A DNA stretch of 64,000 bases from Rhyacichthys aspro (GCA_036850595.1 CM072165.1:10240109-10304108), one strand, 5' to 3'. Shown: positions 51,851 to 64,000, counted from the first letter of the stretch. Notes: generated by a model from the letters alone, not told the origin. A program made the numbers and translations.

Positions 51851-52702
51851 CCTGCCCCTCAGAGCTTTACTTTTTTTTTTTTTTTTAATCCTTCCTTTTT
51901 GACCCAAATGTTTTGTGTTTTATGTCAAAGATAATAACACTACAACAGTTTGCACCTGATTTTTTTTATTCTTGAAGTCGGGGAAAATGGTTTAAACCCA
52001 AATAGTATTTTGTAAAAGTAATCATTTGGGAAAAAACAGGCTTTATGATGCTGTCTACTGTTTTTCATAAGAGACTGTAAGAGATGAGAACCTTTATTCA
52101 GAAACGTAAAACCTTGGCCAATCCAACCCAGTCTCAGAACAAAATGTAAAATAGTCACGTTGGTCCACATGGTAAAACGTATACACTTCACAAAACGGGC
52201 CCGAAATTTGTGTCACTGTCACGTTTTTTTGTTCCATTCTTTTCTATTGATGTCACGTGACGTCAGAGCTGCCGCAGACACTAGGGGAAAACATGGCCGA
52301 CTTTGGAGATAAAATGCAATTTTATTGCCTATTTTGAGCACTAAAATCAATTTGGTTAAATTTGTAGCGAGAAGTGTGGTCTTTAATTTTAAAATCTTCA
52401 ACTATTTAATTCATATACGCTTTTATTTATGAGTTTAAACGAAGATCTTGTCTCGACATTGTTAGTTTAACAGTGAAAAAAAAAAGAAGCATCAACAGAG
52501 AAAAGGAAGGCAACGTAAAATACTGATAAAAAGGCTACTGTCAATTTAATCACATAATGTTTGATGAGAAAGATAATTGCCATTCTAACGCTTAAGTCGC
52601 AGCTAAGCTAACATTAACTCTATACTTCAGTTTGGTGAAAGGTATTAGTATTTTGCGGAGGAAAAAGTAGTTGGGTTTTATTTTTTTAATAAAAGAGAAT
52701 TC

Positions 52703-52806
52703 TAAAACAAAAAAGAAAATTGGTGAACGGATCTGTTTTTGATTTTGTATATCAAACTCAGAAAATGAAAAACGGATCTGTTCACCAATTTTCTTTTTTT
52801 GTTTTA
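52703..52806. repeat. Long hairpin with about 38-bp arms
   Basis: The arm at 52703-52740 (starting taaaacaaaaaagaaaattg) is complementary to the arm at about 52767-52806 (ending ttctttttttgtttta). The loop is about 26 bases. The two mismatches in the middle of the arms would both be G-U pairs in RNA. The surrounding sequence contains further aaaac/gtttt words, so it may be part of a larger MITE. Confidence 0.75.
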
Positions 52807-54298
52807 CAATTGGAAAACGAAAAACGCAGTGTTTTTGGATTTCCCATTACAAAAACAAAAATCAAATTGCCATTAGGTACACAGACTTACTACATTTTGC
52901 TCTTTTGGACATTACAGACTCAGTAGGTTAATTCTGGGTTTTACTGTACAGGTTACTTTTCTTCCTTAATGCATTGGCAGCAACAGCTAAATGCAATGGA
53001 AACTGCAAAAATGGAAAATATGCCAAAATGTTAAGCCAGTTACTTAAAGTCTTAAAGTGAAATTGCCAAATCCTCACCAGGTCTTGACAGAACATGATTA
53101 TCAATAACAAGTATGGCTATCTTCTCAGTCTCTGCATTATGCTTTGTTAGACATTATACAGGAACACAAAGACACAATAATGAATCACTGCCTGACACCT
53201 TCAGTGAACCGGAGCCACAGCTGAGGGCCATGTGGCTGCTCTGTGAATGTCTAACACCTGTGTGAGAGGAAATACTTAGTGCACGATCTTAAGAAGAAGT
53301 CAACAAAAGGAATTGGCCGAGCTGAATGTGCTTAAATCGGGAACATTTGGCAGCGTAAACGTGGAATACCGAGGAAATATGTCAACAATATGGCCCATAA
53401 AAACAGAAATGGGCGTGAGTGTTTTGATGTTGGCTGCACATGGCGGGTTCATCTGGAAGAGGAACAAAGCTCAAAGGATAAACCTATGTTCGACAGACAC
53501 TGCTTGGACATAGGATGCATAAAAGTTTAAAAATAAATGCAATATAAAAACACTGGATGCCATGTTTTCCATTTTTAACCAGACATGGCACAATTGTGGA
53601 TGAGCTAATGGTAAACAGGCTTTATCAGTCTGTTGGGTATATTGATTCACCTGCGTTAACCATGGTAGTAATTAGCCAACAATATTAAACACATTTACTG
53701 GGGACAAGTTGTTGATGGGGTAATTGCCTTATGTTTAGCTTACTGCTGTGTTTCAACAGTTGCTCTATTTACATTTGCGTAGTTACCATTAATAGGTTGA
53801 TCATTTGAACTTTGAACTTGTACAGAGTTCTGTTCCGTCAACCAGAGAAGCGTATTCAACATTTGAAATATTGGTAATCAGTGCAATGGATAGATTGTTT
53901 TTGCTTTTTTTGTCATACAGTTGTAATGAGCACCTCTTTATGTGTATAGACTGGTCATTTACCACCAATTAAATGTATACAAAGTTTGGTTGGCTTCATA
54001 ATTTGTAGACTGGAGTTAGTGCACTCACCAATTATTTTACCGCTAATTTGAGCTAAATTGTGTCAGCCAAACAGAAAAAGGGGTTAACCATAGTGGGTTA
54101 TGGTTCTTCAGCTATGCATCAAGCAATCAGAACCATGCACTGCACTTCTCAGAGTTGATTAACTACTTAGAATATGGTCATCTGCCAATACTATTCAACA
54201 TTTTTTAATTGGCTCCATCATTTTAAAGGCTACTATTGTCCTGACAATGAAAAACTGTACTTAGCGCACTCTTAATTGGCTTAGTTTCAACAGCAAGT

Positions 54299-54566
54299 CT
54301 GGGGTGCCCAAAGTGGAACCCGGGGGCCAAAATTGGTCCAGCAAGGGGTTTGATTTGGCCCACCAGGGGTCTTCATCTTTTGTGATTGAAACTGCAAACT
54401 AATATTGCAACTACTGCTTTATTCAGGAGGTGACGGTACAGCATACATAGCTATTGTAAAGATACAACATTTATGAGTTTTTTGCAAGGTCCTGGGAGGA
54501 AGAGTTTTTCTTTTAATTACACGCAAAAGATTTTTCCATTTTTGGGCAAGATTTGGGCACCCCTGA
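54299..54566. repeat. Non-autonomous hAT-like element
   Basis: Inverted ends: ctggggtgcccaaa at 54299 and tttgggcacccctg ending at 54566. Internal text includes gcccaccaggggtcttcatc. The 'c.ggggtgcccaaa' terminus is typical of vertebrate hAT elements. It is about 268 bp and has no coding frame. An 8-bp target duplication was not convincing. Confidence 0.6.
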
Positions 54567-56640
54567 GCTTGGCTATTTAAATGTAATATCAAAAGTGACT
54601 TGTTTACACAGATGTTGTCGAATACAGTTTTTTCTATGCTACGGTCACAAGTATAGTGTATATAACATTCTAGGACTCTGGTGCACATGGTTTTGTTGCA
54701 CACCTGTCAGCCAATCAGAAACGATTATTCAGTTAAAACATGGTATAGACATTTTTTTGCTTCATTTGTAACATCCGCGTTCAATTATATTGGGTTTTCC
54801 ATCTGGAGCTACGCCTTGAGCAAAAAGCAAAATCGGGACTTACCCATTTAAAACGTAACTGTCTCTTTAAGCAATCGTCAAAGGAAACCATCACAAAAAC
54901 ATTTAGCTCAAATGTTTCAAATAAGGGGATTGAGGTCATATAGGTTTCCCAAATATTGTTTTTATTAAAGCTGAAAATCAGTCAGTGGTGTGCAGCAGTG
55001 CGCGGGGCAGCACTCAGCTCCATGTGCACCATTTGTTTTTCCTTTCTTTCCCAAAACATGAAGTCATTCATTCTTTGCAGCAGACCAGGGACATGAGGAC
55101 ATGCTTTTCTTAGTGTCCCTTGTAAGGGCAATTTAAGACGACCAGACCATGCCACCACACACACACCTTGTAGAAGGACTATCACCGGTACTGGAGGATA
55201 GCTTGTTTAGCTCACCATTAGCTCACTAGATTTAGATGTGCTTGAGAAAAATCTTTTGTGTTATGCTTTAAAAGAACGGTGCACCGATCTGGACCATGGT
55301 CTCACTGTGGATGGCAAGAAATGCTAAAATCAGATTTGACATTTACCTAATTTTTCCTGTTCTGGGATTAAAAGTCCACCATATCTTCTCACGGTGATAT
55401 TTCATTTTATAGAAGCAATGACCCTCCAAACCTTGGTTTAAAAAGTGAAACAGTGTATGCAGTGTACTTGTACACTGTAATTTGTTGTTGTCAAGGTCCA
55501 CCAGTCACTAAATCCCACAGAGATCTATTAAAATTATGAGGAAACCTTTATTGTAACGATGCTTGGAAGTGAAAAACAAGTCAGGGCTGTAAAAAGTATA
55601 ATTTTCCTCCGATTCAACATGACCTCACTTTGGAAAAATGCTCTTTCTGTGAGTTCTGAAGCTGCTCCTCGTACAGACAGTGAAGCGAAGACCCTCCCAC
55701 CGGCCCAGCGGCACACAACACCGCAGATGTCGGCTGTTGATTCTTCTTTGCCCCCCGAGAGCTGCAGACCGAGGGGAAGCAGCCAGCCGGTGACCTCCTC
55801 GGGCCCACGGTTCAATTGGAGCATGTTTGGGTCAAAGAACAGGGTGTCGACACAGACACGTGTAGGTTACTCAACCATGGGTGTGTTGCTTTGACAAGGG
55901 GCCTGCTGTTCACCATCATATACACTGTTGCTCGAGGTAATAGAAGGGTATGGGCAGCACTTAAAGTAACATGTATACAGCAGTTATTATGTTTCCTGTG
56001 TCTTCTGAATATGTGAAGAAATGGGGCTGCTGGTCTTGACAAAAGCAAGGGCTGAAAAAAAAAAATCACAGAACAGTGATGAAACAGAAAATGAAGCCAG
56101 TTTGGTTGTAAAGGAAGACAGTTAAAAAGATAAAGCCCTATGCTGTATTTGACTCTGGTAGATTTGTGTTGCCATCTGCTGGTTGTTTTGGGAATAGCAA
56201 GAGTTAAACTGATTTATCCAATCAAATTAATTGTATGGCAGTTTAAATTGGGCCCTGTGCTGTTTTGTTTTGTCATAGGCCAGTGACTGAATAGGTCCCG
56301 TAATACATTTGGCATGATGTCTGTCAAAAGGCCGACACGGCTCAACATGAATTATACATCACGGCGACTAATGTGGAAAAATGTCCGACTGAGCGTAGTA
56401 TGGTTCGTAGCAGGAGTGCGGGCATGTCATCACAGCTGTAACAATATTCTGCTGTGGCATTTGCATCCAGCAGAGTGGACAGACATCTGCTTTTACACCT
56501 TCTACAAACTAGTTTTATACATATGTCCAACTATTGATGAACAAAATAACAAGAGGAGAGATATGGTTGTAAGATCAGAGTGTGTTTTCAGCATCTTACT
56601 GTGAAGAAACACCGCTTTATAATTCAAAAATAAAATAACG

Positions 56641-56646
56641 TTTATT
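56641..56646 (-). terminator. sh3tc1: Candidate sh3tc1 polyadenylation signal
   Basis: AATAAA on the minus strand about 550 bases after the sh3tc1 stop. If used, the 3' UTR would include the SINE at 56886-56995. Confidence 0.4.
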
Positions 56647-56885
56647 TTCTATTTTAGTTCATTTGAGTTCATTTAAATCAAAAATAGAAAACTCAGAAAT
56701 GTGAGTGTCTATATAAAAAACACATTTTAAAAAAGTAGATTTACAGTTATTATAAATATATTAAAATGAATCATGTATTTTTGCAATCATGACATTGAAA
56801 AAGTGGAATTATATATAGCATTGGCTCCATTATCTTTCAGGTTTTATAGAATAACTTTTAATAAAGGAAGACTGTCTTAGTTTAA

Positions 56886-56995
56886 GAATAGTGGGGATAA
56901 ACAGGAAACAGGAAGTGAGTGAGAAGAGGAATGACATGGAGTAAATGGACCCGGGTCGGAGCTAAACCTGGTTTGCACCGCTATGAGTGGGGTTT
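56886..56995 (-). mobile_element. Truncated tRNA-derived SINE (minus orientation)
   Basis: On the minus strand it shows a degenerate B-box region (aggtttagctccgacccggg) followed by tcattcctcttctcactcac and ttcctgtttcctgtttatcc. This matches the body of the 18339 and 50651 copies. The tRNA head is eroded. Confidence 0.5.
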
Positions 56996-57197
56996 ATGTT
57001 TAGTTGATCTTCTCTATTATGTTTCTATTGGCAAGTATCCCAATAACATATTAACCAGAAAGTAATTTCCTTCAATATCAGTTTACCCGCTAATCCTTGT
57101 TCAACACAAATCATATCAGCCAAGACTAGATTTTTTTAAATTTTGTTCGATGCTCTCAGTTATCCAGTTCATTTTGAGCTTTTTTGATCCTATGGTT

Positions 57198-60100
57198 TTA
57201 CTGTGATGTGGTGCTGTGCTGCTGATCCGGCGAGATGTTGATTCTCCTGATGTTCAGCTCTGCGGCCAGCCCCCTTGCTTTCTGGTAGAAGAAGAGGGAG
57301 CGCTCTCTGTCCACGAGGAAGTTGTGGTAGATGGTGGCGAGGCGGGTGCACAGCTGCAACTGGGATTTCTTGTTGCCCAGGTCCAGAGCGGCGGCCAAAG
57401 CCAAGTGGTAGTAACCGGCAGCGTCGAACGGATCCTGGACATATTCAGTCTCTGTTAAATCTGCTAAAATGTCAGAAAAAGGCATCAAACCAACAGAATC
57501 TTTCACCTTTAGGTCGTAAAATATGATGTCCCCGAGTGTCTGGTAGACTCTGACGTAGTACAGGGTCTCCTCGTCGAACTGCAGAGGGCTGGGGCAGAGG
57601 GTTAGGGTCTTCAGGTAGAAGTGCTCCGCCAGCTCAAACTGCTGCAGACAGTGGTAGAGAGCAGCCAGACGATGGTAGGCCACTCGCTCATTCAGGCGCT
57701 CCCCTGAAGAACACACGTAAAGCCAATTTCCTAATATTAGAAAAAAAGCCTCGAATGCATTTCACCAATATGTCTTTTCTCAAACCTAAACTCATGCTGA
57801 GGTCCAGTGCGAGCTGAGCGTACTCCACGGCGTCTCTGTACAGCTTCAGACTGATCATGAGCTCCGTCAGCTTGTTGCACAGCCTCAGCTTAATGTGGAC
57901 ACTGTTGGTCTTCATGGCGATGGGAAGAGCGCGGTCCTGTAACGCAAATAAGCATCTAAATACGAAGCATATACAGCTGAGGATATATTATGAGTATTTT
58001 AAGTGTTAATACCCTATAGAAGGTGATCGCTTTGTCTCGGTCCTGGTGGCTGTTGAAAAAAATGTCGCCTGCAGCTTCAAGGAGACTGAGGATGGACTTG
58101 GTGTCACCTGAGCTCAGACCCACGTCCTGAGCTGCCTGCCGTTCGTGAAAATACACATTTTTAAATCCGCTTACTTTCATGCGACATTGACCTCAGATCA
58201 GACCTGTATGTAGAGGTCCACCAGTTCAGTCTGCCCCAGTAGGTGGTAGATCTTTCCCGCTTGTAGCCATCCGTAGGCCTCCTTCTCCCTGAGCCCCAGG
58301 TCGATGAACATCCCCAGACTGGTCTTGGTGTAGTCGAGTGCAGCCTGGTACGCCCTGAAGACAATACACAATATGAAAGAGCATCCAAACCAAACTTTTA
58401 AAAGTAAAAATCAGAAGAGTGTTGAAGTCTTTTGTACTTGCTGGTGCCCAGGTTGAGGTAGAGGTGGCTGATGGCCTCCAGTGCGTCTGCTGTTCGTGCT
58501 CTGTCTCCTGTTCGCTGCAGCAGCTGGATGTGGTGAAGGCTGTAGAGGATGCACTGAGTCTGGTCCGGACTCTCACAACTGTAGAGACGACACAGGTGTG
58601 TGGTGGCACTCAGCTCACCTAAGAGCAGAGGTGGAAGAATACCTTCATCATATTCCTGATTGGTTTTTTTTAGAGTTTTGGTTTAGTTTTTGAAGAAAGA
58701 GTCTAGTTCTATAGAAATATTACATTCAATTCAATTCAGTTTTGTTTATGTAGCCCAGTATCACAATAACAACTGCCTCAAAGGGCTGAACAAAAAAAGA
58801 CAGCAAATAGACAGACTGTATAAGACAACATTGCCTGTCCTTAGTCTACAAACAAACATGTAGTAACTCTAGCATTCAGTTCCATTCATTTCAATTTTCC
58901 TTGAGTTTCTTTATTAGAATGTATAAAATATAATGACCAATATATCAAATGACTAAACAGCTTTTTATTTTAACAACTGACTCATCGACGTTATCCTTTT
59001 TATTTAAATACAGTACTGTGTGAATGTTTTAGGTGTGAAGATATGCAGTAAAGTAAGAATGTTGTCAACAGAATACAATTTAAACTTTTTTTTTTTAACA
59101 ATTTACAAAATGGTGGGATTCTCCAAATGTTTGAATCGAATTCGCCCACTTCCTTCAAAAACTGAGACAGCAGAATTGCTCAAACTGTTGCTGTTTTGAA
59201 ACAAAGTCAAACCAAATACTGTTTTGATCTAGAAGTTTTCTGTTCTTTTACTTTGCATTTTGTTAAGTCAGAAAAAAACAGACTTTATAGTTTACTTTAC
59301 TTTTTATATCCACACCTGCATAAAACTTGTGCACAGTACTGTATAGCTGCATAATGTTGCTTTAAATTACTGCATATTTCCAGAATTTTGCGTGCATCCA
59401 TAGAATCAATATTATTTCGTATTAGTATGAAAATTGCAATTTACAGCCCTAAATCACAGTACGCATTTCACAGACTGTGCTACACACTTACAGTCTAAAA
59501 GGTTGGTGCTGATTGCTAGCAACAAAGCCCACTCATAGCATCCCTTCCCATAATGCATCTGCCCTTGTTTCACATAGTGCTTCCCCAGCTCCAGAAGAAC
59601 TGTGATGAAGTTCTCCTCGTGTCCTTCTTGGTCCAGTTCAGAGAAGATCCGCACAGACTCAGTCAGATGGCTCTGGGCTAGTCCTGTGGCACCAGCCTTT
59701 AGACACAAAAGGCCTTTAAGAGAAGAAAAGACATAGACATAAAGGTTAAGTAGAAGAGGTAATTGAATCTAAGTGATATTTCCAACTACTACCTAGATTA
59801 GCCTCAGCCACAGCCCAGTTCGGCAGGTCCTCATACTCCTGGCAGATGTCAATAGCAGCCTGGTAGTTTTCTACTGCCCTGCGGAGATCACCCATGGAGC
59901 AGAGGGCCACACCAGACAGGTTCAGGACTTCACCTTAAATACATTTTCAGATGACATAAGCTCTCAGTCGGATTGCATTGAAAATCTGTAAAAGGACCAC
60001 AACTGTACACAGCATGCAGCCAGTTATCAGTGATTCATATTTACATTTGGAGGTTAAAGTCACTCGCTTTCAACGTTGAACCCCTATCGCTAAGTCTGTT

Positions 60101-63100
60101 GCTCTATGAAATACACCTATTAATATACTACCTTTTAACAATTAAAGGTGGAGTAGGCAGAATTTCACAATACTGATACCTAACAAACTAAGAGGGCAGA
60201 CATATTACCAGATCACGCTCAAAAGATCATGATACATTCTCAAGTGTATTGAAGATTGGTAAGGAGGCTAAACATGGCGCTAAAAGTCGAAACTTACTCA
60301 TAATGACAAGCATTCGGCATCTTTGACAAAACACATATCTTCATATTTATTTGAATGTCTAATTTTACTGTGATCGCAAAGGGGTTATATTACTAAGCTG
60401 CAAAATAACATGTTTAATTGTTTAATTCGCATTGGCTTGTTTTTTTCTCTGCAAAGACGATTCTAATAATAACAGCAGGTACATACTTTTTTATAATAAA
60501 AAAAAAGACATTTCTGAAAGTCGTCCACCATCTTGATAGTTCTCTTTCTAAAAAAGGCTCTTTATTGGCTCGACTAGACTAAAAAAAGGTAAATGTAAAA
60601 ACTTAAGACCAACTGGATTCACTCACAAAATGCCTACTGCAGCTTTAATAAGATCCAAAACTTTACATGATTGATTATTACTGATTATTACACAAAAGAA
60701 GAGAATGATAATGAATGTGACATCAACTTTTAAAATGGAAAAGTGTGGTACAAAGCCACTACTGACCTTCTTGTGGTGTCGTGCAGTGCTCGGGCATGGC
60801 AGCTAGCACCGACTCCAGGATATCCAGCGCGACGCCAGGCTGACCATTATCGATGTGAAGCCACGCCAGCCAGATGAGGGCGCTGTTCACTTGCGAGTTG
60901 GTTAGCGTGCGTGAGGAGGGACTGCTTTCTACGAGTGCATGCATGAGCTGGATCGCCTGCTCCAGCATTCGGTGCTTGCTAAACATCTGACTCAGGCAAA
61001 CGGTCAGATGGTGGTTCAACGCGTGGTGTCGGCCATTTTCTTTTACTTCGGTCAAAGAGAGGGCTTGGTGTAGGTAAGGAGCGACGTGGCATGAAATCGA
61101 CTCCGCTTTGTTCGCAACTTGTACAATGCAGCTTAAGCAGTTGGTGAGCGTCATTGAAGGCTCTAGTGAAGCTCTTCTGAATGAACTTGAGCTAAGGTTG
61201 GAGAGTTGGATGTCATTGTAGAGTCTTCCTAAGGTTAAATATCCACAACTTGGAGAGATACTACAAATCGGTGAAGCTTGGGCCGAAAGGACAAGTAATC
61301 TCTCAATGTAAGAAATGGCGACATCGTTTTCCTGTTGCGCCAAGTGGTGTTTGGCTAACAGATAACAACCCCGCGCCTCTGCTTGTTTGTTATTGGACAG
61401 AATGGCTTTTTTCAAGATGTATTTCAAAATGGAGTCGTCCCCTATAGCTTCAAAGCAATACGGAAAAGCCATTAGTAAAGCAACAAGCCGTTCTGTCATG
61501 GGAAAAAAGCTCTCTGTGTTTTTTTGTAAGAGATATATGCTAGCGAGGTTGTAGTAGATGCTAGCTAGCAGTCTGAAATCGGTGAATCCTTCTCGAGGGA
61601 CGCTCAACGCCTCCTCAAAGTAGACCCTGGCCTGGCTGTACTTTGAACGACCGGCGCAGAGTTTACCCAGAAGGAAGCATAAACGAGTCTGCGACCAAAA
61701 AAAGTGCTTCTTCCTGGCCGTTTCTCGAGCCACACCCAAAAACGATGTTAGCCCGTCTTCGTCGGAGTGACCGGTGAAGGCGACGGAGCAGACCTGGTCA
61801 GGACTGAGGCGGTAAAGAGGGCCGTAGTCCAAGCGGTAGTCCTGGTTCTCGAGGAATGAAAAGAGAGGCATGAGGTCTTCGGTGTGGTTCTGTCCTTCGA
61901 CGAGGTGGGGGACGCTGAAGCAGGGGCTGGCAGAATTGAGGGTCTCGGTGGAAAGGTTAGACTTTGAGTTAGACTTCGCGCCATTGGACTTAGTTGGACC
62001 ATGAGATGAATCTTGTTCTGGGGCAAGAATTCTCTGGATGTGTCTTTTGAACTCGTCATGCTGTGTGTTTTCTCTCCTCAGAAAGCTGTCTATCAGGAAG
62101 ATAAAGAGGAATCAATAAGGTTAAATTACAGAACATAACATCATACCAACTAACCGTAATATTACTCACTGTGTCTTCCTTGGTCTTGGTCATCCATTTT
62201 CTCTGTTCAAGAGGAAGGGAATATATTAACTTACTGAGGTATAAGCCTATTTCACACATGGTTTTGGCATAGGTATTGGCATCTGGTTTTAACTCACTCC
62301 AACTACAAATTTATTCCAGGTCTAAAAGCTAACTGACACGCATGAGGAAAACAATACCTATGTAATTAAGTACATAAACACAATGTGGGCTGCTGCTATG
62401 GGTGATACATTGGCCAAAAACCTCAAGACAAGACGCAAAAGAGGTCTTTTAAAGTGAAGGAGATTTATAAACAGGAAGTAAACTGCTCAGTGAACATCTT
62501 AGCAGTATAAAGCAAAATTACCTCTATCGTTTCAATAAACAGTCAGAGAAGCTGTGTTTTGAACAGAAGCTGCATACAAAGCGGGGCAAATAAATACTGA
62601 TACTACATAAATAAATAAAAATACATGTTGTGTGTATAGGCATGGGACGAAGGAAGATTGATGGTATGGTGGTATTGTGGTTACAACTGTGAATACTTTT
62701 AATCTCCAGGTAAATGGGACACTTGGAAATGAGAAATATTAAGTCAGTCCCTTGAGGCATGCTTTAAACTCACTTTTCCACTCTCTCTCTTACTCTTACT
62801 GATCTGTGCATTTGGACGCATCTATTGATTGATGATTGTAGAGTTCTGACAAAGAACCTGTTTTCTAAGTGTGTCTTTGTGGTAAGAATAGAAAAAAAAA
62901 TCACGGTATTAGTGTTTTTTATATTGCAATTACTATGACATCTCATCCCATATCTATGTGTATGTAGCCTTAAAATGAGCATTAGATGTCTACACTGTAA
63001 AGAAACTTAACTATTGCAATAAATATCTGTAATACATTAAACTTTTTGACATTTAAAGACATACCCAGTTTGTAACAGTGACCAAGATTCTGTTTCTTCT

Positions 63101-63647
63101 TCAATAAGGTCAACATTTCATCTATGACTGTGTCCTCTTGTAGACTAAAGAACGTTCTTTCCTCCCCATCAAGAAAAATATCCTCACAGCTGCACGACAA
63201 GAAATGCAATGTTTAAAACCGTGTCTTAAAACAAAGTAAATAAAGAGTTTGTGTGATGCACTTACTTGTAGGTATCCTCAGGTTTTACCATGTTGCTCTT
63301 GACCAGACCCACTTCCCCTGTGGCCTCGTTCCTCCCAATGAACCAGTCGAAGCAGGACACCAGTAGTCCCACGATGATGACCCGATCGTTGGGTGATAGG
63401 CTCAGCTCGTCCGGACCGTCGGCATCATACTCCTCTGTGGCCAGGCAGGAACCTCGGGCTTAAACAAAAACGTCTGATTGACTCATTTACTTTATTAATA
63501 TTATGTTTATTTGGATACTTTGGATTTGTGTACATGATACTAAGAGACTCAATACTTTTACTGAACTCACCGAACTGCAGCGCAAAGTGACAGGAGGGTT
63601 TCCCATCACCGACTAAAATGCTCTCTGTGCAGGATTTCAAAAACCAC
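57198..63647 (-). CDS. sh3tc1: SH3 domain and tetratricopeptide repeat protein 1, C-terminal part
   Basis: Thirteen exons on the minus strand: 63647-63571, 63458-63266, 63189-63065, 62202-62170, 62089-60767, 59933-59793, 59713-59492, 58618-58438, 58354-58204, 58135-58013, 57936-57786, 57703-57507, 57434-57198. All phases agree, giving about 1,050 codons; the human protein is about 1,336, so roughly the first fifth lies past the right edge. The 193-bp exon at 63458 encodes an SH3 domain (ATEEYDADGPDELSL...DRVIIVG...WFIGR...GLVKSNMVKP). The 1,323-bp exon starts the TPR array and the later exons continue it; the C-terminus carries the family signatures DEETLYYV, GDIIFYDLKDPFDAAGYY and ATIYHNFL...RSLFFYQKA. 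It is thought to be an adaptor; its paralogue SH3TC2 acts in Schwann-cell endosomal recycling. Neighbouring htra3 and acox3 and the C-terminal text favour SH3TC1 over SH3TC2. The last intron is 72 bp and lacks stops. The 33-bp exon at 62202 is the least certain. Confidence 0.93.
58725..58860 (-). repeat. Teleost interspersed repeat fragment
   Basis: Contains ttcaattcaattcagttttg, ttatgtagcccagtatcaca and actgcctcaaagggctgaac, which match a very common fish repeat (usually '..tttatatagcgccaaatcac'). It lies in a sh3tc1 intron. The boundaries are approximate. Confidence 0.6.
60140..60649. repeat. MITE-like element of about 510 bp
   Basis: The left end attaaaggtggagtaggca (from about 60141) is matched by an inverted right end, tgcctactgcagctttaat (to about 60649). 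The ends are related to those of the short element at 1227-1357. It lies in the 833-bp sh3tc1 intron between exons 60767 and 59933 and makes up most of it. Confidence 0.65.
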
Positions 63648-64000
63648 CTGTAAACAAATATGATCATAAATTATAGTAAAATAAGAGATACAGAAAGATT
63701 TAAAATACAGCTTGTGTTCGAAAAGCTATATTGTATTTGATTTTTCAGCTACTACTTCAAGCCCTAATGTGATCTGATTGGTCATATGGCCTACTCTATT
63801 GTGATTGGTCCGCTGCCGGTAGAAACATCTCTATAGCATTATTCCTTCGTTTGATGCCTTATGTTTCTTGATTACCAACCTTCAGTGTTTATATAAAAGG
63901 TGAGTATAGTTCTATTCATTACCTTTAACCTACAAAAGGAAATGTAAATGTGAAAAAGAATAACAGTGCTGAGGAGACAACAATGTGTCACTTTATGCTA

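Larger units (their letters stand above)
51851..57197. other. Spacer between htra3 and sh3tc1
   Basis: Mostly AT-rich. Contains an overlapping E-box/CRE word at 52254-52265, the hairpin at 52703-52806, a hAT-like element at 54299-54566, a GC-richer island at about 55640-55820 with no recognised coding content, and the SINE at 56886-56995. No gene was identified. Confidence 0.55.

Noticed and set aside
57435..57506. Reading the last two sh3tc1 exons as one continuous 172-codon exon
   Set aside because: The 24 extra codons break the conserved YDLKDPFDAAGYY text, and the segment has good GT/AG ends.

Overview
The window is a piece of a vertebrate nuclear genome, almost certainly a teleost fish. 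The genes have many exons with GT/AG introns and the spacers are AT-rich. tRNA-derived SINEs and short inverted-repeat elements of types I recognise from teleosts are scattered throughout. One gene is the fish form of NAT16, the histidine N-acetyltransferase of ectotherms. No operons, CRISPR arrays or structural RNA genes were found. All exon limits were read by hand from splice sites, reading-frame phase and remembered family sequences; nothing was searched.

Layout, left to right. 1-11.0 kb: a GC-rich, CpG-rich promoter-like island at about 370-760, then some 10 kb of AT-rich DNA that may be the first intron of nat16. 11.0-14.1 kb (+): nat16/hisat, complete in four coding exons (337 codons). 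14.1-19.6 kb: spacer with interspersed repeats, including a SINE inserted inside an older inverted-repeat element. 19.6-25.4 kb (-): a broken, inverted copy of acox3. 26.4-35.5 kb (+): intact acox3, with one noncoding and 18 coding exons (692 codons). 35.5-39.7 kb: repeat-bearing spacer. 40.0-51.5 kb (-): htra3, complete in ten exons (466 codons). 51.5-57.2 kb: spacer with a long perfect-looking hairpin and a hAT-like element. 57.2-63.6 kb (-): the C-terminal roughly 1,050 codons of sh3tc1, whose 5' end lies beyond the right edge.

The acox3-htra3-sh3tc1 cluster matches, from memory, the human 4p16.1 neighbourhood, which supports naming the paralogues acox3, htra3 and sh3tc1. The genes are not functionally linked in an obvious way: nat16 makes N-alpha-acetylhistidine, acox3 is a peroxisomal branched-chain acyl-CoA oxidase, htra3 is a secreted serine protease and sh3tc1 is an SH3/TPR adaptor.

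The most notable structure is the head-to-head acox3 pair. The left copy keeps at least 13 recognisable exon remnants, several at exactly the same length as in acox3, but has frameshifts, stops, a lost splice acceptor and four missing exons. Its similarity to acox3 is very uneven: about 98% over the exon 16-intron 16-exon 17 block but about 67% in exon 5. This suggests an old inverted duplicate partly overwritten by gene conversion. A second point of interest is a 72-bp intron in sh3tc1 that is a multiple of three and has no stop codon.
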